Shown piece after piece: positions 49,056-59,211 of a DNA stretch of 64,000 bases. Made by a program: the position numbers and the translations under genes. Each line of letters starts with the position of its first letter. Position 1 is the stretch's first letter. Under the pieces are notes generated by a model. That model had not been told where the DNA came from, did not search any database, and saw nothing but the letters and a program-made list of their open reading frames with translations. The stretch is from Molossus alvarezi (taxonomy: Eukaryota > Chordata > Mammalia > Chiroptera > Molossidae), in assembly GCA_037176705.1 (NCBI GenBank), contig CM073898.1, positions 42,323,488 to 42,387,487 of the forward strand, written 5' to 3'.

Positions 49056-49395
49056 ATCTTATTTTCTAATCAGAGAAAGATAAATATCACATGATCTCAC
49101 TTATATGTGGAATCTGATGTATAAAATGAACTAACGAACAAATTAGGACCATAGACATGGAAGCATGGAACAGACTGACAGATCTCAGTGGGAAGGTGGG
49201 AGGGAGGGCAGGAAGAAATTAATCAAAGAATATATATTCATATGTGCCTTGCCCATGGACAAAGACAATAGGGTGGTGAAAGTCTGAGGTGTTGTGGGAG
49301 CCAGATGGAGGGGGGCAATGGGGGAAAAAAGAGGGAGCACATCTATAAATTTCAACAATAAAGATTAAAAAAAAAATAGTAATGCATCTTATTTT
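49049..49395 (+). mobile_element. 5'-truncated L1 3' end with 17-bp TSD
   Basis: GTAATGCATCTTATTTT is identical at 49049-49065 and 49379-49395. The body (49066-49378) starts near the ORF2 end ('CACATGATCTCACTTATATG'), runs through a 3'UTR with 'GCCCATGGACAAAGACAATA' and 'TTCAACAATAAAG', and ends in an A-tail. The same 3'UTR type is seen in the chimera just upstream and, more loosely, at 58.4-58.5 kb. Confidence 0.92.
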
Positions 49396-50066
49396 GGTTT
49401 ACGTTGTATGTGTCCTTCTGGAAAAAAGTCAGACCGCTGGTGGTTTATATCATTGAATCACCTTATATTACTTGGAAGTTTTAAGTCATTTCAACACTCT
49501 CCTATCTGAATTAGGCTCCAAGCCAATAATTTGTTTTACAACTGTCTTCTTATCCTAATGATAAACATTTTTCTGATAATTATTCTCAAAGTGCTATTGT
49601 TTGGGTTTGCATTAAGCTGTTTCCAAAGACCTCTGAGAAAGGAATAGGAAACAAAACAAAAATGTTGGCTATCTGTTCTAACTCTGTCAACATGCACGTG
49701 TCTTTAAATTTAACCAACAAAATTTTGTTTGAAACAAAATTATCAAAAATTGTTTACTCAATGAAAAGTGTTTTAGAGAACTTTTACAATTAACTAGATA
49801 ACAAGACTTAAACTGTATTCTAATTCCATTAATAGGATACCTAACACACAAATATTACATTAAATTAAATTGACTGGATGACAGGTCTAATTTGATATCG
49901 CATTAATTGTCAGAGAAAGAGTGGGGATCCTCAGCATCCCTATGAATCCTAGTTTTGTGGTAAGGTCAATATCTTAAGCACCATTCTTTCCTATACAATA
50001 GTTTATGACTTCATTCAAAGCATATTAAACTGTAAATGGGCAGAGTCAAGACACTGGACAGTGCCC
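49396..50066. other. No recognisable feature
   Basis: AT-rich, unassigned. Confidence 0.5.
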
Positions 50067-51070
50067 AGTGTTGGTGGGGATGTAAAACAAAATAAACTAA
50101 TCTACTAAAAGGAGCCTACATGGACTAGATGTATTTGGAAAAGCTTGGCATTACCTGGTAAAGTTGAACAAATGTAATCCTTCAATCTTTCAATTCCACT
50201 CTTAAATCAAGAACCTCTAGGACATCAAAAGATATGTTCCAGAAAGTTTATAGTAGACTTATTCATAATAGTAAAAAATACTAGGAAAAAATAAATATCC
50301 ATAGACCACATAGTAAATAAACTTATTGTTGGATATTTATATAATGACATACTAAGTAATGGTGAAATTGAATGAAAATACAGCGGCAAGTATCAGTATG
50401 TATGAAGCTCTAAAAACTAATGTTAGATGAAAGAGATAAGTCACTGAAGAATATGATTCTATATGTATAAAGTTCAAAAAATAAACAAAATATTATTTAG
50501 GGATATAAACAAAGGTGGTGAAGCTATAAAGAAAAGTGAGAAAATATTTACATAAAATTTAAGTAGCAGTTATGTCTGGGGTGGAAGGAAGTCATTGCCA
50601 AAGGTGATTAAGCACTCCAGAATGGTCTGTATTTGGAGAAAGGGCCTTTGAAAAGGTAATTAAGTTCAAATGAGGTCATTGGGTAGGCCCTAATCCAATC
50701 TGACTGGTGTCTAATAAGAAAAGAACATTTGGACTACCTACAGATATCAAGGATATGTGTGCTCAGAGGGAGGACAAGAAAACAGGCAGACCTCAGCAAG
50801 CAAAGGCAAGAGGCCAGAGGAGAAGCCCAACCTGCTGGCACCTTGATCTTGGACTTGTAGCCTCCAGAACTGTGAGATAATACATGTCCATGGTTTAGAT
50901 CACTCAGTCCATGGTATTTTGTATGGCAGCTTTAGAAAGCTAATATAGAGATATAAACAAAGGTGGAAAAACTACAAAAGAGCAAGAAAATTAATTTACA
51001 AAATAGGTAGCAGCTATCTCTTGGTGAGGGAGTCATTGGTAAAAATGTGATTGATGTGATTGGAATATAT
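50067..51070 (+). mobile_element. Old L1 (L1M-type) 3' end, interrupted by an LTR
   Basis: 'AGTGTTGGTGGGGATGTAAA', 'TTATTCATAATAGTAAAAAA', 'AAATATCCATAGACC', 'GTTAGATGAAAGAGATAAGT' and 'ATATGATTCTATATGTATAA' follow the end of L1 ORF2 and 3'UTR in worn form. A related 3'UTR segment appears twice, at about 50503-50613 and 50948-51051, on both sides of an LTR. Confidence 0.72.
50620..50945 (+). mobile_element. LTR relic (MaLR/MLT1-like), 5' truncated
   Basis: 'GTATTTGGAGAAAGGGCC', 'GTAATTAAGTTCAAATGAGG', 'GCCCTAATCCAATCTGACTG', 'CACCTTGATCTTGGACTTG', 'CCTCCAGAACTGTGAGATAA' and a TGGTATTTTG...CTAATATA end are typical of the 3' two-thirds of such LTRs. Confidence 0.75.
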
Positions 51071-51101
51071 AAACAATTACCAAAAGATCATGGGTCATAA
51101 G

Positions 51102-51645
51102 AAGAGAAGAATAGCTTTTTTCTCTTCCTGGCTGCTCGACGATTGGCTATCATCATGAATGACACGGTAACAATCTGAGCCAGGAAGTTCATGACCAACA
51201 GACTACTTCCGCTAAAACAAATGGACATTGACATCCTTCACCCTGGGAAGGCAACAGTACCTAAGATAGAAATTTGGGGAAAAACTAGCCAAAATGGACA
51301 ACACCATACCAAATGTCATTTTTAAAATTTGGATTCAAAACCTATTTTGGTGGTGGCAAGACAGGTGGCTTTGGTATGAGTTCTGATTATGCAAAGAAAA
51401 ACGAACTCAAACATAGACTTGCAAGACATGGCCTGTGTGAGAAGACCTCAAGAAAAGACTGAAAGGAACACGAGAACAGGAGGGGGAAAGTCAGGGGTCC
51501 TACAGAGGCCAACATTGGTGCTACAGAAAGTGAGCCATAGATGGGGCAACAGAAGGAGTAAAGATTCTTTAGGAACTTATTTGTGCAGATTTTTCATGAG
51601 AGGATGAATAAACTAATAACTTTAATACAGAGAGAAAGAGAAGAA
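51102..51645 (+). pseudogene. RPS24: Processed pseudogene of ribosomal protein S24
   Basis: An intronless copy of the mRNA of RPS24, a small-subunit (40S) ribosomal protein of about 131-133 residues. A 5'UTR with a pyrimidine-rich start (CTTTTTTCTCTTCC, near 51115) precedes ATG at 51155. The reading begins MNDTVTI and then hits TGA at codon 8. Further on, [25 protein letters not shown], and [16 protein letters not shown] are recognisable across several frames, separated by small indels (near 51278, 51320 and 51385). The 3'UTR ends near AATAAACTAATAACTTTAAT. AAGAGAAGAA at 51102-51111 and 51636-51645 fits a short TSD. There is no long A-tail left. It cannot encode the protein. L1-mediated retroposition is inferred. 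Confidence 0.92.
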
Positions 51646-52549
51646 CAAAGCCATGATTCTACAGAATAAAACCGCAGTTGGGGAGGGGAGAGGGAGGAAG
51701 TTGTTGGAGGCAGGCACAAGATTAGGGCAGTCTGGGTGTTTTGTACCTGCTACCACACTCCCACGAACAAAAGACAGCTGACTGCTATCTCCTACTATTT
51801 TTTAATAAATAAAATAAAATATTCTTTTCTTTCTGAAGGCAAAACCAAGAACACATAATTTTGCTCTAATTGTGTGGGCCCTTAGACAGGAAATATGAAT
51901 TCATCAGAAATAAATCAAAGCAAAAGCAAGCTTTGGCCAGTTCTCATCACCTCTACATCTCATGGAGAAGTGAAGGTTTGCAAAAGAGAGCAAGAGCTTG
52001 AGGCTGCACACTCCAAGTCTCATGCTGAAGTCACATGTTCAAGATGTCCAGATGATGTAGGGGATGAAGGAAGGGGAGATAACTTCCAAGAGCCCATGGG
52101 GTCCCTATCTGAGCAGCACTGCCTCAGCCTAATCCAAGCAGAATGGCAATTCTGGGAGCAGGTCCCAGTATATGGAACAATAACTGCATGGAACAGATCT
52201 TGATAGGTTACTCACAGAAGAGGGTTTCACCTTTTGGGAGGACTTAACTGGGTAGGGGAGGGCCCTTTATTGGGAACAACCAGGTAATTACAGTCTAATG
52301 ACTCACAGTACTAATAACCCATATACTAATTCCCTGAAAGTATAGCCTAATATTAATTATTCTCTGATAATTCAAACATAACACAAGTTTATTCAGTCCA
52401 TAGTCATGTAACAAAATTGTATCATCCTATTATGAACTTGGAACCATATGCATCATCTAATTCAGAGGACAGTCTGTTGACTCAAAAGGAAATCCTACTT
52501 CAAGATAAGGTTTAGTGGAGTGCCTCAGTTTCTCAAGGAGAATTTTATT
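51646..52549. other. No certain feature
   Basis: A 102-codon plus frame (51895-52203) has no domain I recognise. No named repeat. AT-rich toward the L1 target site. Confidence 0.45.
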
Positions 52550-53047
52550 AAGAATCACCAACGGAAAAAAAAAATGGCAGCGGAGTGAATGGAAGCTACA
52601 CAGACCATCTCCCAGGACCAAACTGGAATTACAATGAAAATAAAGACAAATCGTCAGGAAGGGGCAACCGAAAGGCAGCTTGGAGGACCACATAACCAGG
52701 GCCACTGACTCAATCCTGGTAGGCTTGCGAGGACGCGAGAGGGGGCCGGGAGCCCAAGGTCCACAGCGGCCTGGGCTGGGACCAACCAGTGGACTCAGTT
52801 GGAAGCTGCACCCTCTGCTGAGTCCTGTGGCCTCGGCCGGGACCAGCGGCCGCCTCGGCTGGGTCTTGTGACCTTGGCTGGGTGCTATGCCCTCAGCTGG
52901 GTCCTGCAACCTCAGCTGGGTGCTAAGCCCTCGGCTGGGAGCTGCCGCAGCCTCAGCACTCATAGCTGGGAGCAGCGCCCTCGGATTAAAGTCCCAGGCG
53001 GCTCCAGGGCGCAGAGCCCAGACAGAGGCTAAATTGGCAGTGGCCAC
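52457..53047 (-). other. Antisense open frame across L1-b 5'UTR and flank (ORF0-like layout)
   Basis: A 196-codon open frame runs antisense from inside the L1 5'UTR, out through the L1 5' boundary and TSD, into flanking DNA. The layout resembles primate L1 ORF0, where an antisense 5'UTR frame continues into the neighbourhood. The first about 120 residues are Pro/Ala/Gly/Arg-rich because they translate the GC-rich 19-bp array, whose complement lacks stops in all frames. No domain is recognisable. No splice or promoter evidence exists. It may be accidental. Confidence 0.35.
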
Positions 53048-53565
53048 TCACCTTGGGCTCCGGCAGAGGGAGTACAGACTGGACTGGAACTGTGTGAGAC
53101 ACTCAGGATTTGGAGGATGCTCAGAGCTTTTGCTGAGTGCAGCCACGCAGGACTGTGGTCATCTTACTTCTTCCCAGGGCCCTGGGGAGAGGTGGTGGCC
53201 CAACCCTCGGACATACAACCCCACCAGTGGCCATTGAAATGCTAATAGAGGCCCATTAACAACCAGCATCTGCCCTACCCTCTGGAAATCCTCTTACACT
53301 GAGCACCTGAGGCAGTTTTTTAGTCAACTCAGAAACCAAGGTTCTTCAGGTGACCTCTACTAATAGCCTCCAGGCAAAAAAGCTAGAGGATAACTACCAT
53401 TCCCTGGGCTAGCAACTTTAACCAGGAAAGTTAAGACTTGACAGTGGTGTTTAAAGTGGGTCCTCCCTGCCTCATCCAAACCCAGGAGAGGGAGCCACAA
53501 ACAGCAGAACACCAACATCAACAGGGAAAATTTGGCAGACTCCAAAGCCTATTGTGATAGCCAAA
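52564..53565 (+). promoter_or_regulatory. L1-b 5'UTR with 19-bp tandem array
   Basis: The 5'UTR opens GGCAGCGGAGTGAATGGAAG. It is GC-rich between about 52680 and 53040, against an AT-rich surround. About nine units of roughly 19 bp lie at 52770-52947, five of them exactly 19 bp in register (for example CCTCAGCTGGGTGCTAAGC at 52910-52928). L1 5'UTRs act as internal promoters in known families. Whether this one did is not shown. The related L1-a 5'UTR lacks the array. Confidence 0.85.
52770..52947. repeat. Degenerate 19-bp tandem repeat in L1 5'UTR
   Basis: Units of the form CCTCRGCTGGGNGCTRNGC begin at 52770, 52793, 52812, 52831, 52853, 52872, 52891, 52910 and 52929. The last five are spaced exactly 19 bp, and earlier units are 19, 22 or 23 bp. 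Confidence 0.88.
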
Positions 53566-54473
53566 ATGGTGAAAAACAGAAACAAAAGTCAAATGAAAAC
53601 ATAAGAGACCTCTACCGAAGATGAGATAAATGAGGTGCAGTTAAGCAAGTTAACAGAACTAGAATTCAGAGCCATGATCTTGAGGAAACTCAACAGCATG
53701 TGTAAGGACATAAGCACCATGAGTAAAGACATAGAAATGTTGAAAATCAACCAGTGGGAAATTAAAAACCACCAAGAAGAAGTGAAGAATAACATATCAG
53801 AAATAAAAAACACATTGGAAAGTCTAAATAGCAGAGTAGAGGAAGCTGAGGACCGGATCAGTGAATTAGAAGATAGGGAAGAAAAAAAATCAACCAATCA
53901 GAAAACCAAAAGGAAAAATAATTAAAAAACAGGAAAACAGCTTAACAGAACTGTGGGACAACTGGAAACGTAATAACATTTGCATCATAAGAGTCCCAGA
54001 AGAAGAAGAAAATGAGGGAGAGTTAGACAATATATTTGAAGAAATAGTGACAGAAAACTTCCCTAACTTGGTGAAGGAAGAAGGTATTCAACTTCAAGAA
54101 GCACAGAGAGCCCCCAGTAAGAAGAACCCAAACAAGCCCACACCAAGACACATAGTAAACAAAGTGCCAAAAATTCAAGACAAAGAGAGAATCCTAAAAG
54201 CAGCAAGAGAGAAGCAACAGGTTACCTACAAAGGAAACCCCATAAGGCTCTCAGCTGACTTCTCAACAGAAACACTACAGGCCAGAAGGGAATGGCATGA
54301 GGTAATCAAGGTCATGAAAAACAAGAATCCGAATCCAAGACTACTCTACCCAGAAAAGCTATCATTGAAAATAGAAGGTCAAATAAAAACTTCTCAAATA
54401 AAAAAAAAAAAAGCTAAGGGAATACATTAGCACCAAACCAACACTGCAAGAAATGTTAAAAGGACTGCTGTAA
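53566..54473 (+). pseudogene. L1-b ORF1 (RNA-binding chaperone), broken
   Basis: The ATG at 53566-53568 matches the L1-a start (MVKNRNKSQMKT) but hits TAA at 53602. The main frame resumes at about 53635 with a coiled-coil region of repeated heptads (MSKDIEMLKINQWEIKNH, then EEAEDRISELEDREEK). It stops at about 53923 in the Lys/Asn-rich linker. The RRM part (ICIIRVPEEEENEGELDNI) is in a shifted frame. The C-terminal domain (54047-54430) has SADFSTETLQARREW, and an A-run near 54400-54412 shifts the final EMLKGLL, which ends at the TAA 54471-54473. At least three lesions. The family role is L1 RNA packaging and chaperoning. Confidence 0.92.
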
Positions 54474-54518
54474 TTAGCAGAAGAAATAGGAAGAAAAATA
54501 GAACCACACTAAACAAAA

Positions 54519-57500
54519 ATGGCAATAAATAAGTACATATCAATAATCACCTTAAATGTAAATGGAATGAATGCTCCCATAAAAGACACAGAGTTGCTGA
54601 TTGGATAAGAAAGCATGACTCATCTTTGTGTTGTTTACAAGAGACCCACCTCACAACTAAAGACTCACATAGGTTGAAAGTGAAGGGATGGAAAAAAATC
54701 TTCCAAGCAAGCAGAAAGGAAAAAAAAGCTGGGGTAGCAATTCTCATATCTGATAAAATAGATTTCAAAATGAAGACTGTAATTAGAGACAAAGACGGCC
54801 ACTACATAATATTGAAAGGATCTATCCAACAAGAAGATAGAACCTTGATAAACATATATGCACCCAATATAGGAGCACCAAAATATATCAAAAATCTTCT
54901 GGAGGACTTCAAAGGAGAAATCGACAGCAATACAATCATAGCAGGGGACTTCAACACCCCACTGACATCACTGGATAGATCCTCTAGACAAAAAATTAGC
55001 AAGGAAACAGAGACTCTAACCAAAGCACTAGACCAAATGGATTTAATAGATATCTACAGAGAATTACACCCCAAAACTACAGAATTCACATTCTTCTCAA
55101 GTTCACATGGGACATTCTCAAAGATAGACCACATGTTAGGGCACAAACTAAGTCTCTACAAGTTCAAGAAGATTGAAATCATATCAAGCATCTTCTCAGA
55201 TCACAATGGCATGAAACTAGAAATCAATTGCAAGAAGAACATACAAAGACATTTGAACACACGGAAGCTAAATAGCATGTTATTAAACAATGAATGGGTT
55301 ACCGAGGAGATCAAGGACGAAATTAAAAACTTCCTGAAAACCAATGAAAATGAAGACACAACAACAAAAAATCTATGGGATGCAGCAAAAGCAGTTCTGA
55401 GAGGGAATTTCATAGCACTACAGGCCTACCTCAAAAAACAAGAAAAATCTCTATTAGGCAATCTAACCTCACAACTTAAAGAACTAGAGAGCCAAAAAAA
55501 CCCTAGAACAAGTAGAAGTAAGGAAATAGTAAAGATCAGAACAGAAATAAATGACATAGAGTCCAAAAAAACAATTCAAAGGATCAATGAAACAAAGAGC
55601 TGTTTTTTCGAAAAGATTAACAAGATTGATGGACCCTTAGCTAGACTCACCAAGAAACAAAGAGAGAGAACCCAAATACACAAAATCAGAAATAAAAGAA
55701 GAGAAGTAACAACTGACACCACAGAAATACAAAAGATTGTTAACAACTACTATGAACAATTATATGGCAACAAATTTGACAATCTAAGTGAAATGGACAA
55801 ATTTCTAGAAACACATAGTCTCTCAAAACTGGACCAGGAAGAGATAGAAAACTTGGACAGACCAATAACAACAGAATAAATTGAAGATGTAATCAAGACT
55901 CTCCCAGCAAACAATAGCCGTGGCCCAGATGGCTTCACGGGGGAGTTTTAAAAACATTCAAAGAAGAACTAACACCCATTCTCCTCAAAGTATTTCAAAA
56001 AATTCAAGAAGAAGGAAGACTTCCAAACTTGTTTATGAAGCCAGCATAATTCTAATTCCAAAATCAGAAAAAGACACTACAATGAAAGAAAACTACGGTT
56101 TTCTTTCCTGATGAATATAGATGCCAAAATCCTGAACAAAATACTAGCAAATCGGATCCAGCAATACATCAAAAGAACTATTCAACATGACCAAGTGGGA
56201 TTCATCCCAGGGAAGCAAAGCTGGTACAATATTCGCAAATCAGTAAACGTGATACACCACATAAATAAAATGAAGAATAAAAAACACATGATCATATCAA
56301 TAGATGCTGAAAAAGCCTTCGACAAAATCCAGCATCCATTTCTGATAAAAACGTTCAGCAATGTGGGAATAGAGGGATCACATCTCAACATAATAAAGAC
56401 CATATATGAAAGACCTACAGCCAACATCATACTCAATGGGCAAAACCTAAAAGCATTTTCCTCAAGAACAGGAACAAGGCAAGGATACCCACTTTCGCCA
56501 CTTTTATTTAACATAATACTGGAAGTCTTAGCCATAGCAATCAGACAGGAAGAAAAAATAAAAGGGATCCAAATTGGAAAGGAGGAAGTAAAACTGTCAT
56601 TATTTGCAGATGACATGATACTATACATAGAAAACCCAAAGACTCCATCAAAAATTTACTAGACTTAATAAATGAATTTGTAAAAGTAGCAGGATACAAA
56701 ATTAACATCAAGAAATCGATGGCATTCTTATACACCAATGATGAACTCATAGGAAGAGAAACTAAGAAAACAATCCCATTTACCATTGTGGCAAAAAAAA
56801 TTACGATACCGAGGAATAAACTTAACCAAAGAAATGAAAGACCTATTCACAGAAAACTACAGGTCATTGAAAAAGAAATAGAGGAAGATATAAAAAAAGT
56901 GGAAGCACATACCCTGTTCATTAATTGGGAGAATTAACATCATTAAAATGTTCATATTACCCAAAGCAATCTATAGATTCAATGCAATCCCCATCAAAAT
57001 ACCAATGGCATACTTCACAGAACTACAACATATACTTCAAAATTTCATATGGAACCAGAAAAGATCTCGAATAGCCACAGCAATTTTGAAAAAGAAAAAC
57101 AAAGTTGGAGGGATCATTTTACCAGATTTCAGGTTATACTAAAAAGCCACTGTAATCAAAACAGCCTGGTACTGGCACAAGAACAGGCAGATGGACCAAT
57201 GGAAGAGAACAGAGAACCCAGAAATGGACCTAAGGCAATATGCTCAATTAATATTTGACAAAGGTGGCAAGAGCATACAGTGGAGTAAGGACAGCCTCTT
57301 TAATAAATGGTGTTGGGAAAATTGGACAGCTACATGCAGAAAAATGAAACTAGACCATCAACTTACACACTACACAAGAATAAACTCAAAATGGATAAAA
57401 AACTCAAATGTGACTCGTGAATCCATTAAAATCCTAGAAGAAACTGTATGCAGCAAAATTTCAGACATTATATGCAGCAGATTTTTCACTGATACATCAC

Positions 57501-58331
57501 CTAAGGCAATAGAAACAATGGAGAAAATGAACACATGGGACTACATCAAACTCAAAAGCTTCTGCACAGCGAAAGATACAATCATCAAAACAGAAAGGCT
57601 ACCCACTGTATGGGAGAGCATAATTGCCAATGATATATCAGATAAGGGGTTAATTTCCAATATATATAGAGTACTCATACAACTCCACAAAAAGGAAGAC
57701 AAAGAAACCAATTAAAAAATGAGCAGAGGAGCTGAATAGACACCTCTCCAAACAGGACATACAAATGGCTATGAGACATATGAAGAAATGCTCAACATCA
57801 CTAACCATCAGAGAGATGCAAATTAAAACAACAATGAGGTATCACCTCACATCTGTCAGAATGGCCGCCATCAACAAATCATCAAACAACTGATGGCGAG
57901 GGTGTGGAGAAAAGGGGACTCTAGTACACTGCTGGTGGGAATGCAGACTGGTGCAGCCACTATGGAAAACAATATGGGGTTACCTCAAAAAATTAAAAAC
58001 TGAACTGCCATTTGACCCAGTGATCCCACTTCTAGGAATATACTTGAAGAAGCCTGAAACACCAATCAGAAAGAATATATGTACTCCCATGTTCATAGCA
58101 GCACTATTTACAATAGTTAAGGTCTGAAAACAGCCCAAATGTCCATCAGTAGACGAATGGATAAAAAAAGCATGATATGTATACACTATGGAGTACTACG
58201 CAGATGTAAGAAAGAAAGATCTCTTATCCTTTGAGACTACATGGAGGGACCTGGAAAGTATCATGCTAAGGGAAACAGGCCAAACAGAGAAAGACAAGTA
58301 TCATTTGATCTCACTTATTTGTGGAGTATAA
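54519..58331 (+). pseudogene. L1-b ORF2 (endonuclease/reverse transcriptase), broken
   Basis: ORF2 starts at ATG 54519 (MAINKYISIITLNVNGMN). A one-base loss near 54580 shifts the frame. The endonuclease then reads openly to 55879: QETHLT (metal-binding Glu), AGDFNTPL (Asp/Asn pair), TFSKIDHML, and SDHNGMKLEI (catalytic Asp-His). A TAA replaces a Glu codon at 55877-55879. Frameshifts follow near 55948 and 56030-56110. The RT core (56111-56662) keeps [39 protein letters not shown] and the catalytic FADD box. Another shift comes at about 56638. The C-terminal part is readable in pieces (56719-57715), then [16 protein letters not shown], and ends ISLICGV at TAA 58329-58331. Expected total is about 1270 codons. 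It is inactive. Confidence 0.94.
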
Positions 58332-58578
58332 TGAACATAACAGTCTGAGGAATGGGGTAGTCCCAGAGACGTGTAAGTGGGGTACAGACTGACAATCCCC
58401 AGAAGAGGGTGTGGTGGGGGAGAGATAAACCACAGAACTTATATGCGTGTATGCATGAACAATGGACATGGACAACAAAGCTGGGGACAGGGCAGGGAGG
58501 GAGGGGGAGTGGTGAATCAGTGGGGGAAAAAAGAGAAACATCTGTAAAAAAAATTAATTAAAAAAAAAAAAAAAAAAA
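58332..58578 (+). other. L1-b 3'UTR and A-tail
   Basis: About 230 bp with a G-rich stretch (AGAAGAGGGTGTGGTGGGGG and GGGAGGGAGGGGGAGTGG), then 'AGAGAAACATCTGTAAAAAA' and a tail of A with TTAATTA interruptions. A G-rich 3'UTR tract is a known L1 trait. Confidence 0.85.
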
Positions 58579-58647
58579 GAATCACCAATGCAGCTCAACC
58601 TGAAATGATAAATCCAGCTGTCCTAATATGCATGTGTATGAACACAA

Positions 58648-59211
58648 TGGTGGAAGGAAGAATTCTAAGGTGACCCCTAATGACCTACACCCTTGCATAA
58701 GCCCCTCCTTGGAGGAGACATACCACTTGCTTTTAACCAATGGAATATGGCAAAGGTGAGGGGATGTTGCTCTCATGGTTAAATTTTCTTGCATGGCAAA
58801 GATGGAAGGATTTTGCTGATTTAATTAAAGCACCTAATAAATTGACTTTAAGTAACTTTTAAGGGAGATGATCCTGGGTGGGCCTGACCAAATCAGGTAT
58901 GTTGCTTAAAATAATATCTAAAGGTTAGAGACTTTCTCTTCTGCTGGAATTGATGCAGCAAGCCACCATGGATTTCACAGCTGTGAGGAAATAAATTCTG
59001 ACAGCAACCTGAGGAAGCGTGGGAGCAAACTCCTCAGATGAGCCTCTGATGAGACGCGACTCAGTCAACATCTTGATTACAGCTCTTTGAGATGCTGAGT
59101 AGAGGATCTGGCTGATTCCTGACCCATGGAATGTGTGAGATGATAAATGTTTCTTGTTTTCAGCCATTAAATGAGTGTTAATTTGTTAAGCAGCAATACA
59201 AAATTATTACA
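58648..59211 (+). mobile_element. Solo LTR relic, MaLR/MLT1-like
   Basis: Starts TGGTGGAAGG and ends ATTATTACA. It contains 'TTAACCAATGGAATATGGCA', 'GGGTGGGCCTGACCAAATCA', 'AGAGACTTTCTCTTCTGC', 'ATGTGTGAGATGATAAATG' and 'AATTTGTTAAGCAGCAATAC', the usual LTR layout. No TSD was resolved and no internal genes were seen. Confidence 0.72.

Larger units (their letters stand above)
52550..58588 (+). mobile_element. Complete-length LINE-1 (L1-b) with 12-bp TSD
   Basis: AAGAATCACCAA is identical at 52550-52561 and 58577-58588. The target reads TT|AAGA, a good L1 endonuclease site. The element is about 6.0 kb: 5'UTR (about 52564-53565), ORF1 (53566-54473), 45-bp spacer, ORF2 (54519-58331), a short 3'UTR and an A-tail (to 58578). 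Both ORFs carry frameshifts and stops, so it is dead. The intact length, conserved TSD and readable protein text indicate a moderately young insertion of the same lineage as L1-a. Confidence 0.96.

Noticed and set aside
49396..50066. Possible further L1 sequence after the nested insertions
   Set aside because: No ORF2 or 3'UTR landmark was found. The AT-rich text did not align with L1-b.
51895..52203. 102-codon frame downstream of the RPS24 copy
   Set aside because: No domain and not part of RPS24. Composition is ordinary and it is likely accidental.
53589..53897. 102-codon minus-strand frame opposite L1-b ORF1
   Set aside because: It is the shadow of the ORF1 coiled-coil. The sense strand explains the sequence.
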